Source: Isotricha intestinalis
Lineage: Eukaryota; Ciliophora; Litostomatea; Vestibuliferida; Isotrichidae
Direction of reading: 5' to 3'
Assembly: GCA_023807065.1 (NCBI GenBank)
Contig: JAJJLU010000395.1
Span: 1-56,491 of the forward strand
Length of the DNA stretch: 56,491 nucleotides
A program made the position numbers and the translations under genes. The notes below the pieces were generated by a model. The model ran no database searches, was not told where the DNA came from, and worked only from the letters and a program-made list of their open reading frames with translations. Below, piece by piece: positions 20,766-31,355 of this stretch; position 1 is the first letter of the stretch; each line of letters begins with the position of its first letter.

Positions 20766-21334
20766 ATAATCATAATTGTTAATTATTTTTAATAGATAAA
20801 AAATATTAACAATAAAAATTGAATTCTATTTTTTATTTTTGTTTTATTTTTTATCATTTATGATGAAATTTATAATTGTATTACTCAATAAAAATTATAA
20901 ATAGTATCTTTATTTATCTTTATTCTATAATGTTGTTTCAAAAATTTGAATAATTTATTTGATTGATAGGATTACTTAAATCTTTCTGAAATATATTTTT
21001 ATATTTTATATCATATAAAAATTATTTATTTGAGTTCATTAAAGAAATTTATTTTGATGTAATTATTAATAAAACTTTAAATTTAAGAAACTTTTTTTGG
21101 AAGAAAGATGAATATAATATAATATTAATTTAAAATAATTAATAGGTAATAAAGTTTACTCAAAGAATGACTTTTAATTAATTTGGATATAAAAATGTAA
21201 TTTATATAAATGATGAAATTTTATTTATTTTTTTAAAATATTGTTTTTAAATTTTGTTATTGTATTTAAGTGATAAAAAAATTACATTTGTATTCTAACT
21301 ATAAATAAAACAATTTATTTATTAATATATTTTA
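20766..21334. other. Intergenic region, no gene seen
   Basis: About 570 bp between two minus-strand genes. It is AT-rich with frequent stops in all frames. The longest protein-like stretch is an open run of about 35 codons on the plus strand near 21030-21135 with no start codon, too short to call. No RNA gene or repeat is visible. It should contain the promoter of the gene at its left and the 3' end signals of the myotubularin gene at its right. Confidence 0.5.
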
Positions 21335-23435
21335 TTATTTTCTTGAAGTTCCAAAAAGATTTTGAAATTTATTATTTAATTGTTTCCTAGCATCTTCTTC
21401 TCTTGCTCCTAAAAAATTAATTTGTCTTTTGGTATCATCTTCAAAAGAATTGAAAACTTCTTCATTATCTTTACTTTTCAAATAAATATCAAATAATAAA
21501 TCTTTAATCATTTTCATATCAATATTTTGTTTTTCTTCCTTTTTAACTTCTTCTTCTTTTATATAATCAAAAAATTCTAAAGGTGAATTAAACATGATTT
21601 TTTCATCTTGATTTAAATAAAAATTTCTATTTTCTATATATCTACAATTTTGGCAAAAATAATCATCCCAAAAATGTAAAGAAGAAAAAGAATAATTAGG
21701 ATTTAATTTAGAACAAATATTTTCATGTTCATAATATAAATTTTTATATTTATTTAAATCCATAAATAAATCACTCCAAACACTTAAAGTTTTATTATAA
21801 GCATCATTATCTTTTCTTTCTTTATCACAATTGAATAGAAAAGTTCCATATAAATTTAAAATAGAATAATTAGCTAAATATAATAAAAATTTATGATTGA
21901 ATTCAAAAGAATTTGGAAATTGATACATTAATTGATGAACACAATCTAAAAATTGTAAAAAAACAGGAGATTTTTCATCATCATTTTTATTAATAAAAAC
22001 TCCATTTCTAAATCCAAAAGGATGACCAAATGAAATCCAATCTTTTTCTATTAATATTGCAAATCCTTTTATTGTTCTATAATATGGTTCTATTAATAAT
22101 TGTGTTAATGATATTAATTGAGTTGTTCTATCTAATCCTTCTTTTCCATGAATTAATATTGTCTCATTATCTATTAATTTATCCTTTATTTCATTTGCAT
22201 ATTTTAATAATAAATGAATGTTTAAATACCAATTTGTATTTTCTAATTTGGAATAAAATTTTTGATCTGTTTTTATTTTAGAATTTTGACTTATTTCAAA
22301 TATTTTTTTAAATGATGATTGAATAAATTTATAATCTTCAATATCACAAAATGTTTTTTCTACATTAAAGAAATTTTCATTATTTTCATTATTATTTTTT
22401 AATTTATTAACAATAAAAATATGCATTTTACCATTTAAACTAATAATATCATTAATTAAAGCATTATTTCCAATTGAATTAATTTCACTATCAATTTGAG
22501 AAGATCTAAATAAACTTCCAAATCCACTTTTATTATTATAATAATAAGTTAAAACAGGAAATCTTCTTAATAATCTATTAAAACCGCTTAATTCTTTATC
22601 ATTAGTATTTTTAGGAACAACTAATAGATTAGGATAAGTAGAACAAATATCATAATTTTTATTAGCTTCAGAAAATCTAAATTTACCTTCTTGTTCATTT
22701 ATTCCTTGTCTAATAAATTCATTTTTAATATTATATAAATTCCAACCATCAATAAATTTATCTTTTGATTTAATATATTTACAATAATCAATAGGATATT
22801 GAAAATTAACTTTTTGTTCATGAGGAAAAGCATATTCATTTATATCTCCAAAAAATTTTAAATCTTTTGCCCAAATAAAAAATTTTCTAACTTTTGTATC
22901 TATAGTATGTATATCTATTTCATAACTTCCATCTTTATTTTCTAATACTTTATCTATTTTATTTATTGAAAATAATGGAATTGATAATTCATTTAAAGCT
23001 ATATTATCATTCATTTTTTGATCTTGAAAAATAAATTGTAATCTAAATTTTGTTAAAATTAAAATCCCTAAATTACTTATGCTTTGATTATTATTATATG
23101 AAGATTTTTCATAATTTTCTATATTTTCACAAGGAAGTAAACATGCTAATTTTTTTATAAAATCTTTATCTTGATAAAATTTTCTTAAATATTGTATATC
23201 AATTCCTCCTATAATATTATTATTATTATTTTGAAATTTTATTGGTTTTTGTTCTTTTACTGGAGATGGAGTTGATTGATTTGATGATGAATCTTTTATT
23301 TTTTCTGGTTCTGCTTTTTTTTTCTTCTTATTTGACATCATACTTAATGGGTCAAAACCTGATTTTACTGCAGTTTCTATTTTTTTGAAAAGTTAGTTTT
23401 TTTATTATTTTACTGTGGTTTTTGGCAGATTGCAT
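21335..23435 (-). CDS. Myotubularin-related pseudophosphatase (two exons)
   Basis: A myotubularin-family protein of about 687 aa. A PH-GRAM-like region lies at about 60-190, the phosphatase-like domain at about 215-580, and a helical charged tail at the end. The active-site loop, normally HCSDGWDRT, reads HGKEGLDRTT (22123-22150): the catalytic Cys is Gly, so it cannot dephosphorylate PI3P or PI(3,5)P2. The Asp-Arg-Thr part and the following QLISLTQLLIEPYYRT and WISFGHPFGFRNG are conserved, as in inactive MTMR partners that bind active enzymes. The first ATG of the long frame is at 23341, but coding continues upstream: exon 1 is 23414-23435 (MQSAKNH), joined across a 37-nt intron to AVKSGFDPLSMM. 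Confidence 0.85.
23377..23413 (-). other. 37-nt intron in the myotubularin gene
   Basis: On the minus strand it begins GTAAAATAAT and ends AAAATAG. It contains ACTAAC, the classic branch-point sequence, about 20 nt before the 3' splice site. Removing it joins the 22-nt exon 1 (ATG at 23435) in frame with the coding sequence upstream of the long open frame; unspliced, it carries in-frame stops. Confidence 0.75.
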
Positions 23436-24072
23436 ATTTTTAAATAATAATTTATTTCTTTTTTTATTTTTTTCAATTAAATTTAAATATATTATATTTT
23501 ATTCATTTTTTTTTTGATTTTTTTGTTGATTAAATTTGTTATTAATAAAAAGTAATCAGATATTTATTAAATAACATAAAAGGAGAATACATTCAAAATA
23601 TTATAATTTAAATGAATTGAATTTTTACTTTATTTGGGGACTAATGATTATATTTATGATTTTGATGGAAAAAATCCTATTGATGTTCTTTCCAATTTTA
23701 AAGCTAGAAATATTTTAAATTTTGTTCTTATAATGATATATAATAAAAAAAATGATTTTTAATTATTTTTAAAAGTTTTAATTTTTTTTTTTCATTCAAG
23801 TCAATCAATTAGTTTATGTTTTATTTAATATAATTTAAATTATATTATATTTATTATATATTATTACATCCACTTTCATAATTTAATAACTTTTATTATT
23901 ATGCAGTTTTTTAATTTGATATTTATTAAAAGTTAATTTTCACAATTTACATTAAAAAAATATGATTAAATAAAAAATAAACATTATCCAATAAACATCT
24001 CATATTTAAAGAAATTTCTACATAAATTTATAATTCAAATAATTAAGAAAACCTTTTAATATTTTGATTATT
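23436..24072. other. Intergenic region with a possible ankyrin-like relic
   Basis: About 640 bp between the myotubularin first exon and a small gene. It is mostly simple AT-rich sequence with T runs. The only protein-like part is on the plus strand at 23616-23762: an open frame of 48 codons without a start ATG, containing YDFDGKNPIDVLSNFKARNI, which resembles one ankyrin repeat. Nothing upstream extends it. It may be the remnant of a gene or chance. Confidence 0.35.
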
Positions 24073-24315
24073 TTATTTTTGAGAATGAAGTTCTGAATTA
24101 CAAGAATTAAAAGCAGAACTTATATTTTCAAAGTCATTTGAAAAAGATGAGTTGTCAAAAGTCTTTTCATCTAAGTAATCAATCGGAGATAAAGCTATAT
24201 TTTTTTCTTCTAGAATTAAATTAAAATTAAATTTTAAAATTTGATGTTTTCTCTCTTTTCTTAAAAAAGATATAAATTTATTTGAATATTTTTTTCCAAA
24301 ATTCATTGAATTCAT
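24073..24315 (-). CDS. Small hypothetical protein, 80 aa
   Basis: I do not recognise it. The N-terminal half is basic and helical (KFISFLRKERKHQILKF), the C-terminal half acidic and Ser/Asn-rich. The codons look coding: mixed, not homopolymeric, and moving from A-ending to T-ending along the gene as in its neighbours. It starts with ATG and ends with TAA, 80 bp from the divergent start of the myristoylated PH-like protein. It could instead be a chance frame. Confidence 0.45.
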   Translation of the reverse strand: MNSMNFGKKYSNKFISFLRKERKHQILKFNFNLILEEKNIALSPIDYLDEKTFDNSSFSNDFENISSAFNSCNSELHSQK

Positions 24316-24395
24316 TTTAATATTTTTAACTTTTAATAATTATATTTATAATTTCTGACAAATAAATAATTTATGTAAAAAATTAAAAAAATAAA

Positions 24396-26102
24396 ATGGG
24401 TAATTTAAACTGTAAAAATGTTAATGAAGGAAAAATAGATTTAAATAACATAAAATTTTATTTTCAAACTCATGAAGATTTGAATATAAATACAAATAAT
24501 ATAAAAAGATTAGATAAAGATATATTAAAAGTTTCAAATACAGAAAATATAACATTTCAAAATAATAAAAATGAAAATAAAGAAGAAGATAATAATAGTA
24601 AAAATAATAATAATAGTAATAATTCAAATTCTTCTTCTTCAAAAGAAATGATTTTATCATCAAAAGAAATTAATAGTATTCCAACACCAAGTTCTCAATC
24701 AGAAGAATCTAAAAAAGTTAAAAATGAAAAAGAAGAAAATGAAAATAAACAAAATAATAAAAAAAATAATGAAAATAATAATGATCCTCAAATTAGAAGA
24801 AAATCTACTATTATTAATATTCAAAGAAAAACTCCTTTGGAAATTATTGATGAACAATATGAACAACAACACAATAAAAGCAAATCTCATTGCAATATTA
24901 TTTATAATAATAATGAAATTTTTATTAATTTTCAAAGTAATTTAAATTCAAATGTTAATTTAAATAGTAATAAAAGTGTTAAAAATATTTTGATAAATAA
25001 TAACGAGAGTAATACAGAAAAAAATTTAAATGAAAAAGAACAAAATGAACAATTAAATATTAATAATAAGAATAATCTAGAACAAAAATTACTCAATAAT
25101 GAAAATAATAATAATAATAATAATAATTTTAATACAATTCAAAATTATAATTATTTTCTTCAGAATAACTTTGTTATGACTTCAAATAATATTCCTCAAA
25201 ATATTAATATGAATTTAAATATGCAACCTAATAATAATAATGATTATAATAATAACAATGATAATAATAGTAACAACGATAATAATGGTCAAAATATTAA
25301 TAATTATATTGAATATAATAACAATAATAATATCAATAATAAAAATTATATTGACCACAATAAAAATAATAATATTAATAATAAAATTTTTTGTGAAGAA
25401 AATATTAGTCAAACAAATATAAAAGTAAAACAAAGTGTTAAAAGTAATTTTAGTCCAAAGAAAATAAATAATATAAATCAAAAGGAAAATTTAGTTAAAT
25501 GGAGAAAAACAAAAATAAAAGATATAATTTCTTTAGATCAATTATCTAAATTAAATAATAAAATAATAATATTAAATAATATATTTAAAGTATTTACAAA
25601 GAAAAATTCATCAAATAAACTGGAAACAACAATAAAATATGTAGCATTAACAAAAAGTGAGATAAGAATTTATCGTTCAAAAGAATCAATTTTATTTGAA
25701 AAAAATCCATTAATTAGAATTCCTCTTTTTAATATTTATAAATGTGATTTATATAAAAATGATAATCCATATATAAATAATATATCTTTAAAAGGAAAAA
25801 ATATATATAATTTTTATATAGAATTAAAAAATTTAAATAATATGAAAAATGAAGATAAATCACTTGAATTAAATCATCTAAAAAAATTTGAAAATGAAAA
25901 TAGAAATAATTCATTTCAGAAAAAAAAAAAAAAAATTTCTTTTTTAAAAGATATTTTCAAAGAACATAATTCAAACTGTAATTCTGTAATTATTAAAAAT
26001 GATATTTATGAAAAAGATAATTGTTTCTTGTTTGTTTTTTCTTCAGAAAATGAAAAAATTATAAATGATTGGATAGCCTTAATAAATTATTTAATAAGGT
26101 AA
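24396..26102 (+). CDS. Asn-rich protein with N-myristoylation signal and C-terminal PH-like domain
   Basis: A 568-aa protein. It begins MGNLNCKN: Gly2 followed by a small residue at position 6 region and Cys6 fits N-myristoylation plus palmitoylation, so it is predicted to sit on a membrane. Residues about 60-345 are Asn/Gln-rich low complexity and probably disordered. The last 190 residues look like a PH domain interrupted by a Lys-rich loop: KIIILNNIFKVFTKK, IKYVALTKSEIRIYR, then FLFVFSSENEKIINDWIAL with the invariant PH tryptophan near the C-terminus. Together this suggests lipid-dependent membrane recruitment. No catalytic domain is seen. The poly-Asn reading frames on the other strand are shadows. 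Confidence 0.75.
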   Translation: MGNLNCKNVNEGKIDLNNIKFYFQTHEDLNINTNNIKRLDKDILKVSNTENITFQNNKNENKEEDNNSKNNNNSNNSNSSSSKEMILSSKEINSIPTPSSQSEESKKVKNEKEENENKQNNKKNNENNNDPQIRRKSTIINIQRKTPLEIIDEQYEQQHNKSKSHCNIIYNNNEIFINFQSNLNSNVNLNSNKSVKNILINNNESNTEKNLNEKEQNEQLNINNKNNLEQKLLNNENNNNNNNNFNTIQNYNYFLQNNFVMTSNNIPQNINMNLNMQPNNNNDYNNNNDNNSNNDNNGQNINNYIEYNNNNNINNKNYIDHNKNNNINNKIFCEENISQTNIKVKQSVKSNFSPKKINNINQKENLVKWRKTKIKDIISLDQLSKLNNKIIILNNIFKVFTKKNSSNKLETTIKYVALTKSEIRIYRSKESILFEKNPLIRIPLFNIYKCDLYKNDNPYINNISLKGKNIYNFYIELKNLNNMKNEDKSLELNHLKKFENENRNNSFQKKKKKISFLKDIFKEHNSNCNSVIIKNDIYEKDNCFLFVFSSENEKIINDWIALINYLIR

Positions 26103-26234
26103 AATATATTTTAAAAAAGGATTTTTTATAAATTATTATAAAATATAAATAAAAAAAAAATTTGGTTTTCAATTTTCACTTTTAAAAAATAATTTTTTAA
26201 AATTAAATTACAAAAATCAAATTTTTTAAATATA

Positions 26235-28853
26235 TTATTCAATATTATGACTTTCTTCTTTTTCTATCTCTTCCTTATATTCTTCAAAACGTTCTCCTTC
26301 CACTATTTCAAAATTATCGTTTCCACTTTTTTTCTGAACACTTTGAACTAAACTATCAACAATTTCACCTTTATTTAAACTATCTAATTTATTTTGAGTG
26401 TCAATTTGATCTACTAATTTATCAATAACTTGAGGATTGTTAATACTTTCTAAATTATTTTGAGTATCAATTTGATCTACTAATTTATTAACAACTTCAG
26501 GATTATTAATACTTTCTAAATTATTTTGAGTATCAATTTGATCTACTAATTTATTAACAACTTCAGGATTATTAATACTATCTAATTTATTTTGAGTATC
26601 AATTTGATCTACTAATTTGTCAACAATTTGAGGATTATTTATACTTTCTAAATTATTTTCATTACTATTATCTTCAATTGGGAATTGTGATACATGTTCT
26701 TCTTGAACATATGAAGGTTTTAAATCTTTATTATCTTCTACAATTTTATTAACATTTGGTTCTTCTTTCTTTATTTCTTCTTCTGGAACACCTAATTTAT
26801 TTCCTGTTTTTTCTTTTTCTTCTTCCTCAATATATCCATATACTTGTTCTTCTTCATCTTTTTTTTCTTCCTCTTCTTCAGCAAATCCTAAACCACCTTC
26901 ATTTTCATTTTTTTCTTCTTTTGATTCTTCAAATCCTAAATCACCTTCATTTTCATTTTTTTCTTCTTTTGATTCTTCAAATCCTAAATCACCTTCATTT
27001 TCATTTTTTTCCTTTAATTTTTCTTCTTCTTCTTTTATTTCTTCTGCGTTTTCTTCAATTTTCTCTACTCCAAAATCAATATCAACATCTTCTTTTTTTT
27101 CTTCTTCTGCTTTTTCTATTAAATCATCTCCTTTTACTTCTTCTTCTTTTTTTTCTTCTTCTGCTTTTTCTATTAAATCATCTCCTTTTACTTCTTCTTC
27201 TTTTTTTTCTTCTTCTTTTACTTCTTCTTCTTTTTTTTCTTCTTCTTTTAATTTTTTTTCTTCTTCTTCTTTTTTTTTTCTTTCTTCTTCTTCTTTTTTT
27301 TTCTTTTCTTCATCTTCTTTGGCCTTTTTTTCTCTTTCTTCTTTTTCTTTTTCTTCTTGTTCCTGTCTTAATTTGTCTTCTTCTTCTTTTTTTTTTTTTT
27401 CCTCTTTTTCTTTTTCAATTCTTTCTCTTTCTAATCTTTCTTCTTCTTCTCTTTGAATAACTTCAGGATAATATTTATTGAAAATTTCATCATTTCTTCT
27501 GATAACATCTTCAATATCTCCTATTAAATTATTGAATTCATTATTAGAAAGGCAGACAACTTTAACATCATCACTTCCTGCAATAACAGTTTCTTCTCTT
27601 GGTTTTCCTTTTAAAAAAGAATCAATTCCTATTAAATCTCCTTTTTTAATATCTTTACCTGGAATTTCTTTTTTTCCTAAATCTACTCTTTTTTTAGTTT
27701 TACATATTCCACTTTCTAAATAATATAATACATCTCCATATTCATTTTCTTTTATTATTATATCTCCTTTTTTAAAATTTCCTCTTTTTATACTTTGAGA
27801 TAATTTTTTTTGTTCTTCTGGAGTTAAAACTTTTAAAAAATCGATTTTTTGTAAAAAAGCTTCATTAATATTATTTTTTCTTTCTGCTTTTTCTTGCATG
27901 ATAGTTTCATAGGAAAATTTATCTAAAGTAAAGACTTTTAAATCTGAAGTAGCTTTAATAGTTCCTGGAGATTTATTTATATATAGTAAAGATAAATCAC
28001 AGAAAGTATCTCCAGGACGATATTCTTTGACTAATCTTATTGGAGTATATTCTTTTGGTTTTTTAATTTTTGGATTTTTTGGATCTTTAATTTGTGGTTT
28101 TTCAAAATTTAAAGTACATTCTGCATTTCCTTCACGAATAAAATATAAATTTTTTTCTATTTCTCCTTGTTTTATTATTATTGTTCCTTCTGTTATTTCC
28201 TTCTCTTCCATTACTCCTATTATTTTTTTCATATCATCTGGTTCAAGAGAATCAAATAAACAATTTCTTAATAAATATGCTTTTATGAAATTTTCATCTT
28301 CTGGATTTTTTTTTGTGTATTTTAATTTAATTTCATTTTTTTTTTCTTTTATATTTTCTTTTTCCTTATCCTTATCTTTATCTTTATCTTTATTATCTTT
28401 TGGTTCATTTATCATTCCACTTCCTTTTACTTCAGCACAAACTGCATTTCTTTTCTTATCACCAACTCTAATTTTATTTTTTGCTTCGTCATCCAATTCA
28501 AAATCAATATCATCATCATCATCTTCACTTTCAATTTCTTTTGAAGGAAGAGGAATATTTTTTCCTTTTTCTTTTTGTTCTTTTGGTTCTTGAATAAATT
28601 TTTCATGTTCTTCCATTTTTTTATATTTTAACAATTCTCTTCTTAGATTTTCCAATTCAAATCTTTGAGATGGTGTTAATCCTGAATTTGAATATCCATT
28701 TTTTTGTTGAAGATAGTTTAATAGAAATTCTGGAATGTTTGATGGATGATTTGATGTTAATTCTGTTGTCATTTCTACTATTAAAGGCTTTAATTTTTGA
28801 GACGGAGTCTCAGCCTTTGATGATTCTGTTTGAGTTTGTTGAGGGGGATTCAT
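26235..28853 (-). CDS. Protein kinase A regulatory-subunit-like protein with long repeat tail
   Basis: An 872-aa protein. Residues about 22-52 (LIVEMTTELTSNHPSNIPEF) resemble the RII dimerisation/docking domain. KKRNAVCAEV at 133-142 matches the PKA inhibitor (pseudosubstrate) site. Two cyclic-nucleotide-binding folds follow at about 200-320 and 330-450. Their phosphate-binding cassettes are not standard: the first reads FCDLSLLYINKSPGTIKA (Glu to Asp, the cAMP-binding Arg replaced by Ser), the second IGIDSFLKGKPREETVIA (Arg kept, Glu replaced). cAMP binding is therefore doubtful in at least the first. The C-terminal half is an E/K-rich coiled region, two 18-residue and three 16-residue repeats, then five 22-residue repeats. 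It probably holds a PKA catalytic subunit, perhaps at the cilium. Confidence 0.82.
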   Translation of the reverse strand: MNPPQQTQTESSKAETPSQKLKPLIVEMTTELTSNHPSNIPEFLLNYLQQKNGYSNSGLTPSQRFELENLRRELLKYKKMEEHEKFIQEPKEQKEKGKNIPLPSKEIESEDDDDDIDFELDDEAKNKIRVGDKKRNAVCAEVKGSGMINEPKDNKDKDKDKDKEKENIKEKKNEIKLKYTKKNPEDENFIKAYLLRNCLFDSLEPDDMKKIIGVMEEKEITEGTIIIKQGEIEKNLYFIREGNAECTLNFEKPQIKDPKNPKIKKPKEYTPIRLVKEYRPGDTFCDLSLLYINKSPGTIKATSDLKVFTLDKFSYETIMQEKAERKNNINEAFLQKIDFLKVLTPEEQKKLSQSIKRGNFKKGDIIIKENEYGDVLYYLESGICKTKKRVDLGKKEIPGKDIKKGDLIGIDSFLKGKPREETVIAGSDDVKVVCLSNNEFNNLIGDIEDVIRRNDEIFNKYYPEVIQREEEERLERERIEKEKEEKKKKEEEDKLRQEQEEKEKEEREKKAKEDEEKKKKEEEERKKKEEEEKKLKEEEKKEEEVKEEEKKEEEVKGDDLIEKAEEEKKEEEVKGDDLIEKAEEEKKEDVDIDFGVEKIEENAEEIKEEEEKLKEKNENEGDLGFEESKEEKNENEGDLGFEESKEEKNENEGGLGFAEEEEEKKDEEEQVYGYIEEEEKEKTGNKLGVPEEEIKKEEPNVNKIVEDNKDLKPSYVQEEHVSQFPIEDNSNENNLESINNPQIVDKLVDQIDTQNKLDSINNPEVVNKLVDQIDTQNNLESINNPEVVNKLVDQIDTQNNLESINNPQVIDKLVDQIDTQNKLDSLNKGEIVDSLVQSVQKKSGNDNFEIVEGERFEEYKEEIEKEESHNIE
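26329..26656 (-). repeat. Five tandem 66-bp repeats in the PKA regulatory-like gene
   Basis: Five in-frame 22-codon units encode variants of NPEVVNKLVDQIDTQNNLES. The middle copies are nearly identical at the DNA level; the last (C-terminal) one is diverged. They would form a chain of amphipathic helices. The similarity of the inner copies suggests recent expansion or homogenisation. Confidence 0.9.
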
Positions 28854-29102
28854 TTTTTTTTCTTTTTTTTTTCTATGTTTTTATCAGTTTTTGGGATGAA
28901 AGTTATAATTTTATTTTATTATTTTTAATTTATTTTTTTTTCCAAAGGTAATATTTAAATTGTGTGTTTAATTAATAATAATTTTTTTTTATTTATTTTA
29001 TTATTCTCCTTATAATTTTTCTTATTATAATATATAAATATTTCATTCAGGGAATATTAAATTATAATTGTTATGATTGAATAAAAAAAATTAAATGAAC
29101 AA

Positions 29103-29939
29103 TTATTTAACATTATTAAAAGTAAAATAATGATCTCTGAATTTTTTAGCAAACAAAGAATCATTAGAGCAAATAATATCAACACCCATTTTGACTAATC
29201 TTTCATATTCTAAAGTATCTTCAACATTAGTCATAGAAAACCAAGTCATAACTCCAATTCCCATATTATGAGCTTTTTTAACAATATCTTCATTAGCATC
29301 AGTATGATGAATATTAATAGTAGTTAAATTATATTTTAATTCAGGAATAGCACCAGGAGAATAAATAAATCCAAATTCAATTTTTTTTTCATGTTTTTCA
29401 TTATAATTTTTAACTTTATCATAATAATCATAATGAAAACTAGATATTTGAATTTGATCATTCATATCATAATCTTCAATTAATTTAATTAAAACATTAA
29501 AAACTTCATCAATTCTTTTATCTTTAATTTCAATATTAATGAAAATATTATTTTTGCATAATTTGAAAATATCTTCTAAAGAAGGAATAACTTCGTATCC
29601 AATTTTAGTATGAAATTGTTTTAATTCATCATAAGTAAAATCAGTAACTAAACCAGAATGATCCATTGTACTAGAAATTTCACCATTGGAGCCTCCATGA
29701 ATAACAACAGGAATTTTATCCTTTGTTAACCATATATCTAATTCTATTCCATCAACATCAAAATCAATCGCTCTTTTAAATGCTGAATATGTATTTTCTG
29801 GAAGCTCTCTATTTACTCCTCTATGTGCTGTTATGTATGTTTTATGAGGATTTAAATATGAAAATGATCTTCGGTGAAGTATTGATTCCGATTTTATTAT
29901 TAATATTATTGTTAGGATTATTAGAATTTTTTTATTCAT
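29103..29939 (-). CDS. Secreted glycerophosphodiester phosphodiesterase (GDPD)
   Basis: A 278-aa TIM-barrel enzyme that hydrolyses glycerophosphodiesters to glycerol-3-phosphate and an alcohol. A hydrophobic signal peptide covers residues 1-18 (KKILIILTIILIIKS), so it acts in the secretory pathway or outside the cell. The catalytic set is present: His39-Arg40 in TAHRGVNRELPENT, Glu66 and Asp68 in IELDIWLTKD, and His81 in PVVIHGGSNGE. EIKDKR and the C-terminal MTWFSMTNVED and GVDIICSND complete the family pattern. No membrane anchor or GPI signal is evident at the C-terminus. Length is typical of single-domain GDPDs. Confidence 0.93.
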   Translation of the reverse strand: MNKKILIILTIILIIKSESILHRRSFSYLNPHKTYITAHRGVNRELPENTYSAFKRAIDFDVDGIELDIWLTKDKIPVVIHGGSNGEISSTMDHSGLVTDFTYDELKQFHTKIGYEVIPSLEDIFKLCKNNIFINIEIKDKRIDEVFNVLIKLIEDYDMNDQIQISSFHYDYYDKVKNYNEKHEKKIEFGFIYSPGAIPELKYNLTTINIHHTDANEDIVKKAHNMGIGVMTWFSMTNVEDTLEYERLVKMGVDIICSNDSLFAKKFRDHYFTFNNVK

Positions 29940-30106
29940 TTTTTTTTCTTTTTTTATAATTTTTATTAATATTGTTTAGTTTAATATTTTTTATTCAAAA
30001 GAATTTTTTATTAATTTTTGACGACATTATTTCTTAAAAAAATAATAATAAAAATAAAAAAAAATCTAAATAAGAAATATAATATAATATAATCATAATA
30101 AAAAAA

Positions 30107-31324
30107 ATGTTTTTAAAGCACTTAGACATATTATCAGATCCATTAACTCTTCACTACCAAAATTTTCATAGTCACGTATCAACACCATCATCTTGTTTAT
30201 CAATAATTGCAAGTTTAATAAGCCTTGCTTTTGGAATATATTCATTTCTTGGGTTAATAAATCATTTAAATCCAACATCTTTTTGTTACACTCGTCAAGA
30301 ATATGATGTAGGTGATTTTCCAGTGAATGAATCATCAATGTTTCATTTTTTTAAATTTCAAGGGTTTCCACAAAATGAAAATTTAGATTCAATTATGGAA
30401 ATATTTGGATTTATGGATTTTGATGATATAGTAATTAATTATAAAGATAATACAGGATCAAGATTATTAATATCACATTATACATATGATAAATGTCCTG
30501 AGAAATCGGAAAAATATAATTTAAATAATATAAATAATTTAATAAAAGAATATTCAATTATTAATGGTTATTGTATTAGTGGTTATTATAATAAAAGTAG
30601 TGATACTTATATTAGTGTTAATGATAAAAATTTTCCTTTTCCTGTAGATGAAAAAGGAACTTCGCATCCTAATTATACTTCATATCAAATTATTATCCAA
30701 AGTTGTGAAAATGATACTTTTCATAAATTTAATAATTGCAAATCTCAAGATTATATTGATAAAGTTATGACTGAAAATATTGTCGATTCTATTATTACTA
30801 TGTTAACTCAAGAAGTCGATGTTAGCAATTATAAAAATCCAATTATTAATAAATTTTTCCAAGTTAGAATGACTTTTGCTCCTGGTTCTAATGTTTATAC
30901 TGTTTCTAATTTAAATTTTCAACCTTTAAGAGTTATGACTTATAGTCATTATCTTTTTGATGGAATTTATCGAGAAGATTATTCTTATTATTTTGAACAA
31001 AATGATTTAAAAAATTTCGAAACTCCTTTTAATATTTATACTGCTTATCAATTTTGGATGCAGAATAAAGTTTATATTTATGAAAGAAATTATAAAAAAA
31101 TTCAAAATTTTTTCGCTGATATTGGAGGAACTATTAAAACTATTACTTCTATTGCTAAAGTATTAAATATTTTTTTTTGTAAATATCAAACTTTTGTTGA
31201 TATTGAAAAAATTATGAATAAGAGAATAAATGAGTTATTAGAAAAACAAAATACTAATAATATCAATAATAGTTTCAATGATAAAAATAATATTAATAAT
31301 CTGAATAATAGTATAAATGATAAA

Positions 31325-31355
<31 letters not shown>

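Noticed and set aside
25215..25481. Ile-rich frames on both strands over the poly-Asn region
   Set aside because: AAT repeats read in other frames give ATA and ATT (Ile). They lie inside the PH-like protein gene.
26756..27460. A 234-codon Leu/Phe-rich frame on the plus strand
   Set aside because: It is the complement of the Glu/Lys-rich tail of the PKA-like gene; GAA/GAG/AAA codons read backwards give Leu and Phe. It is not a membrane protein.
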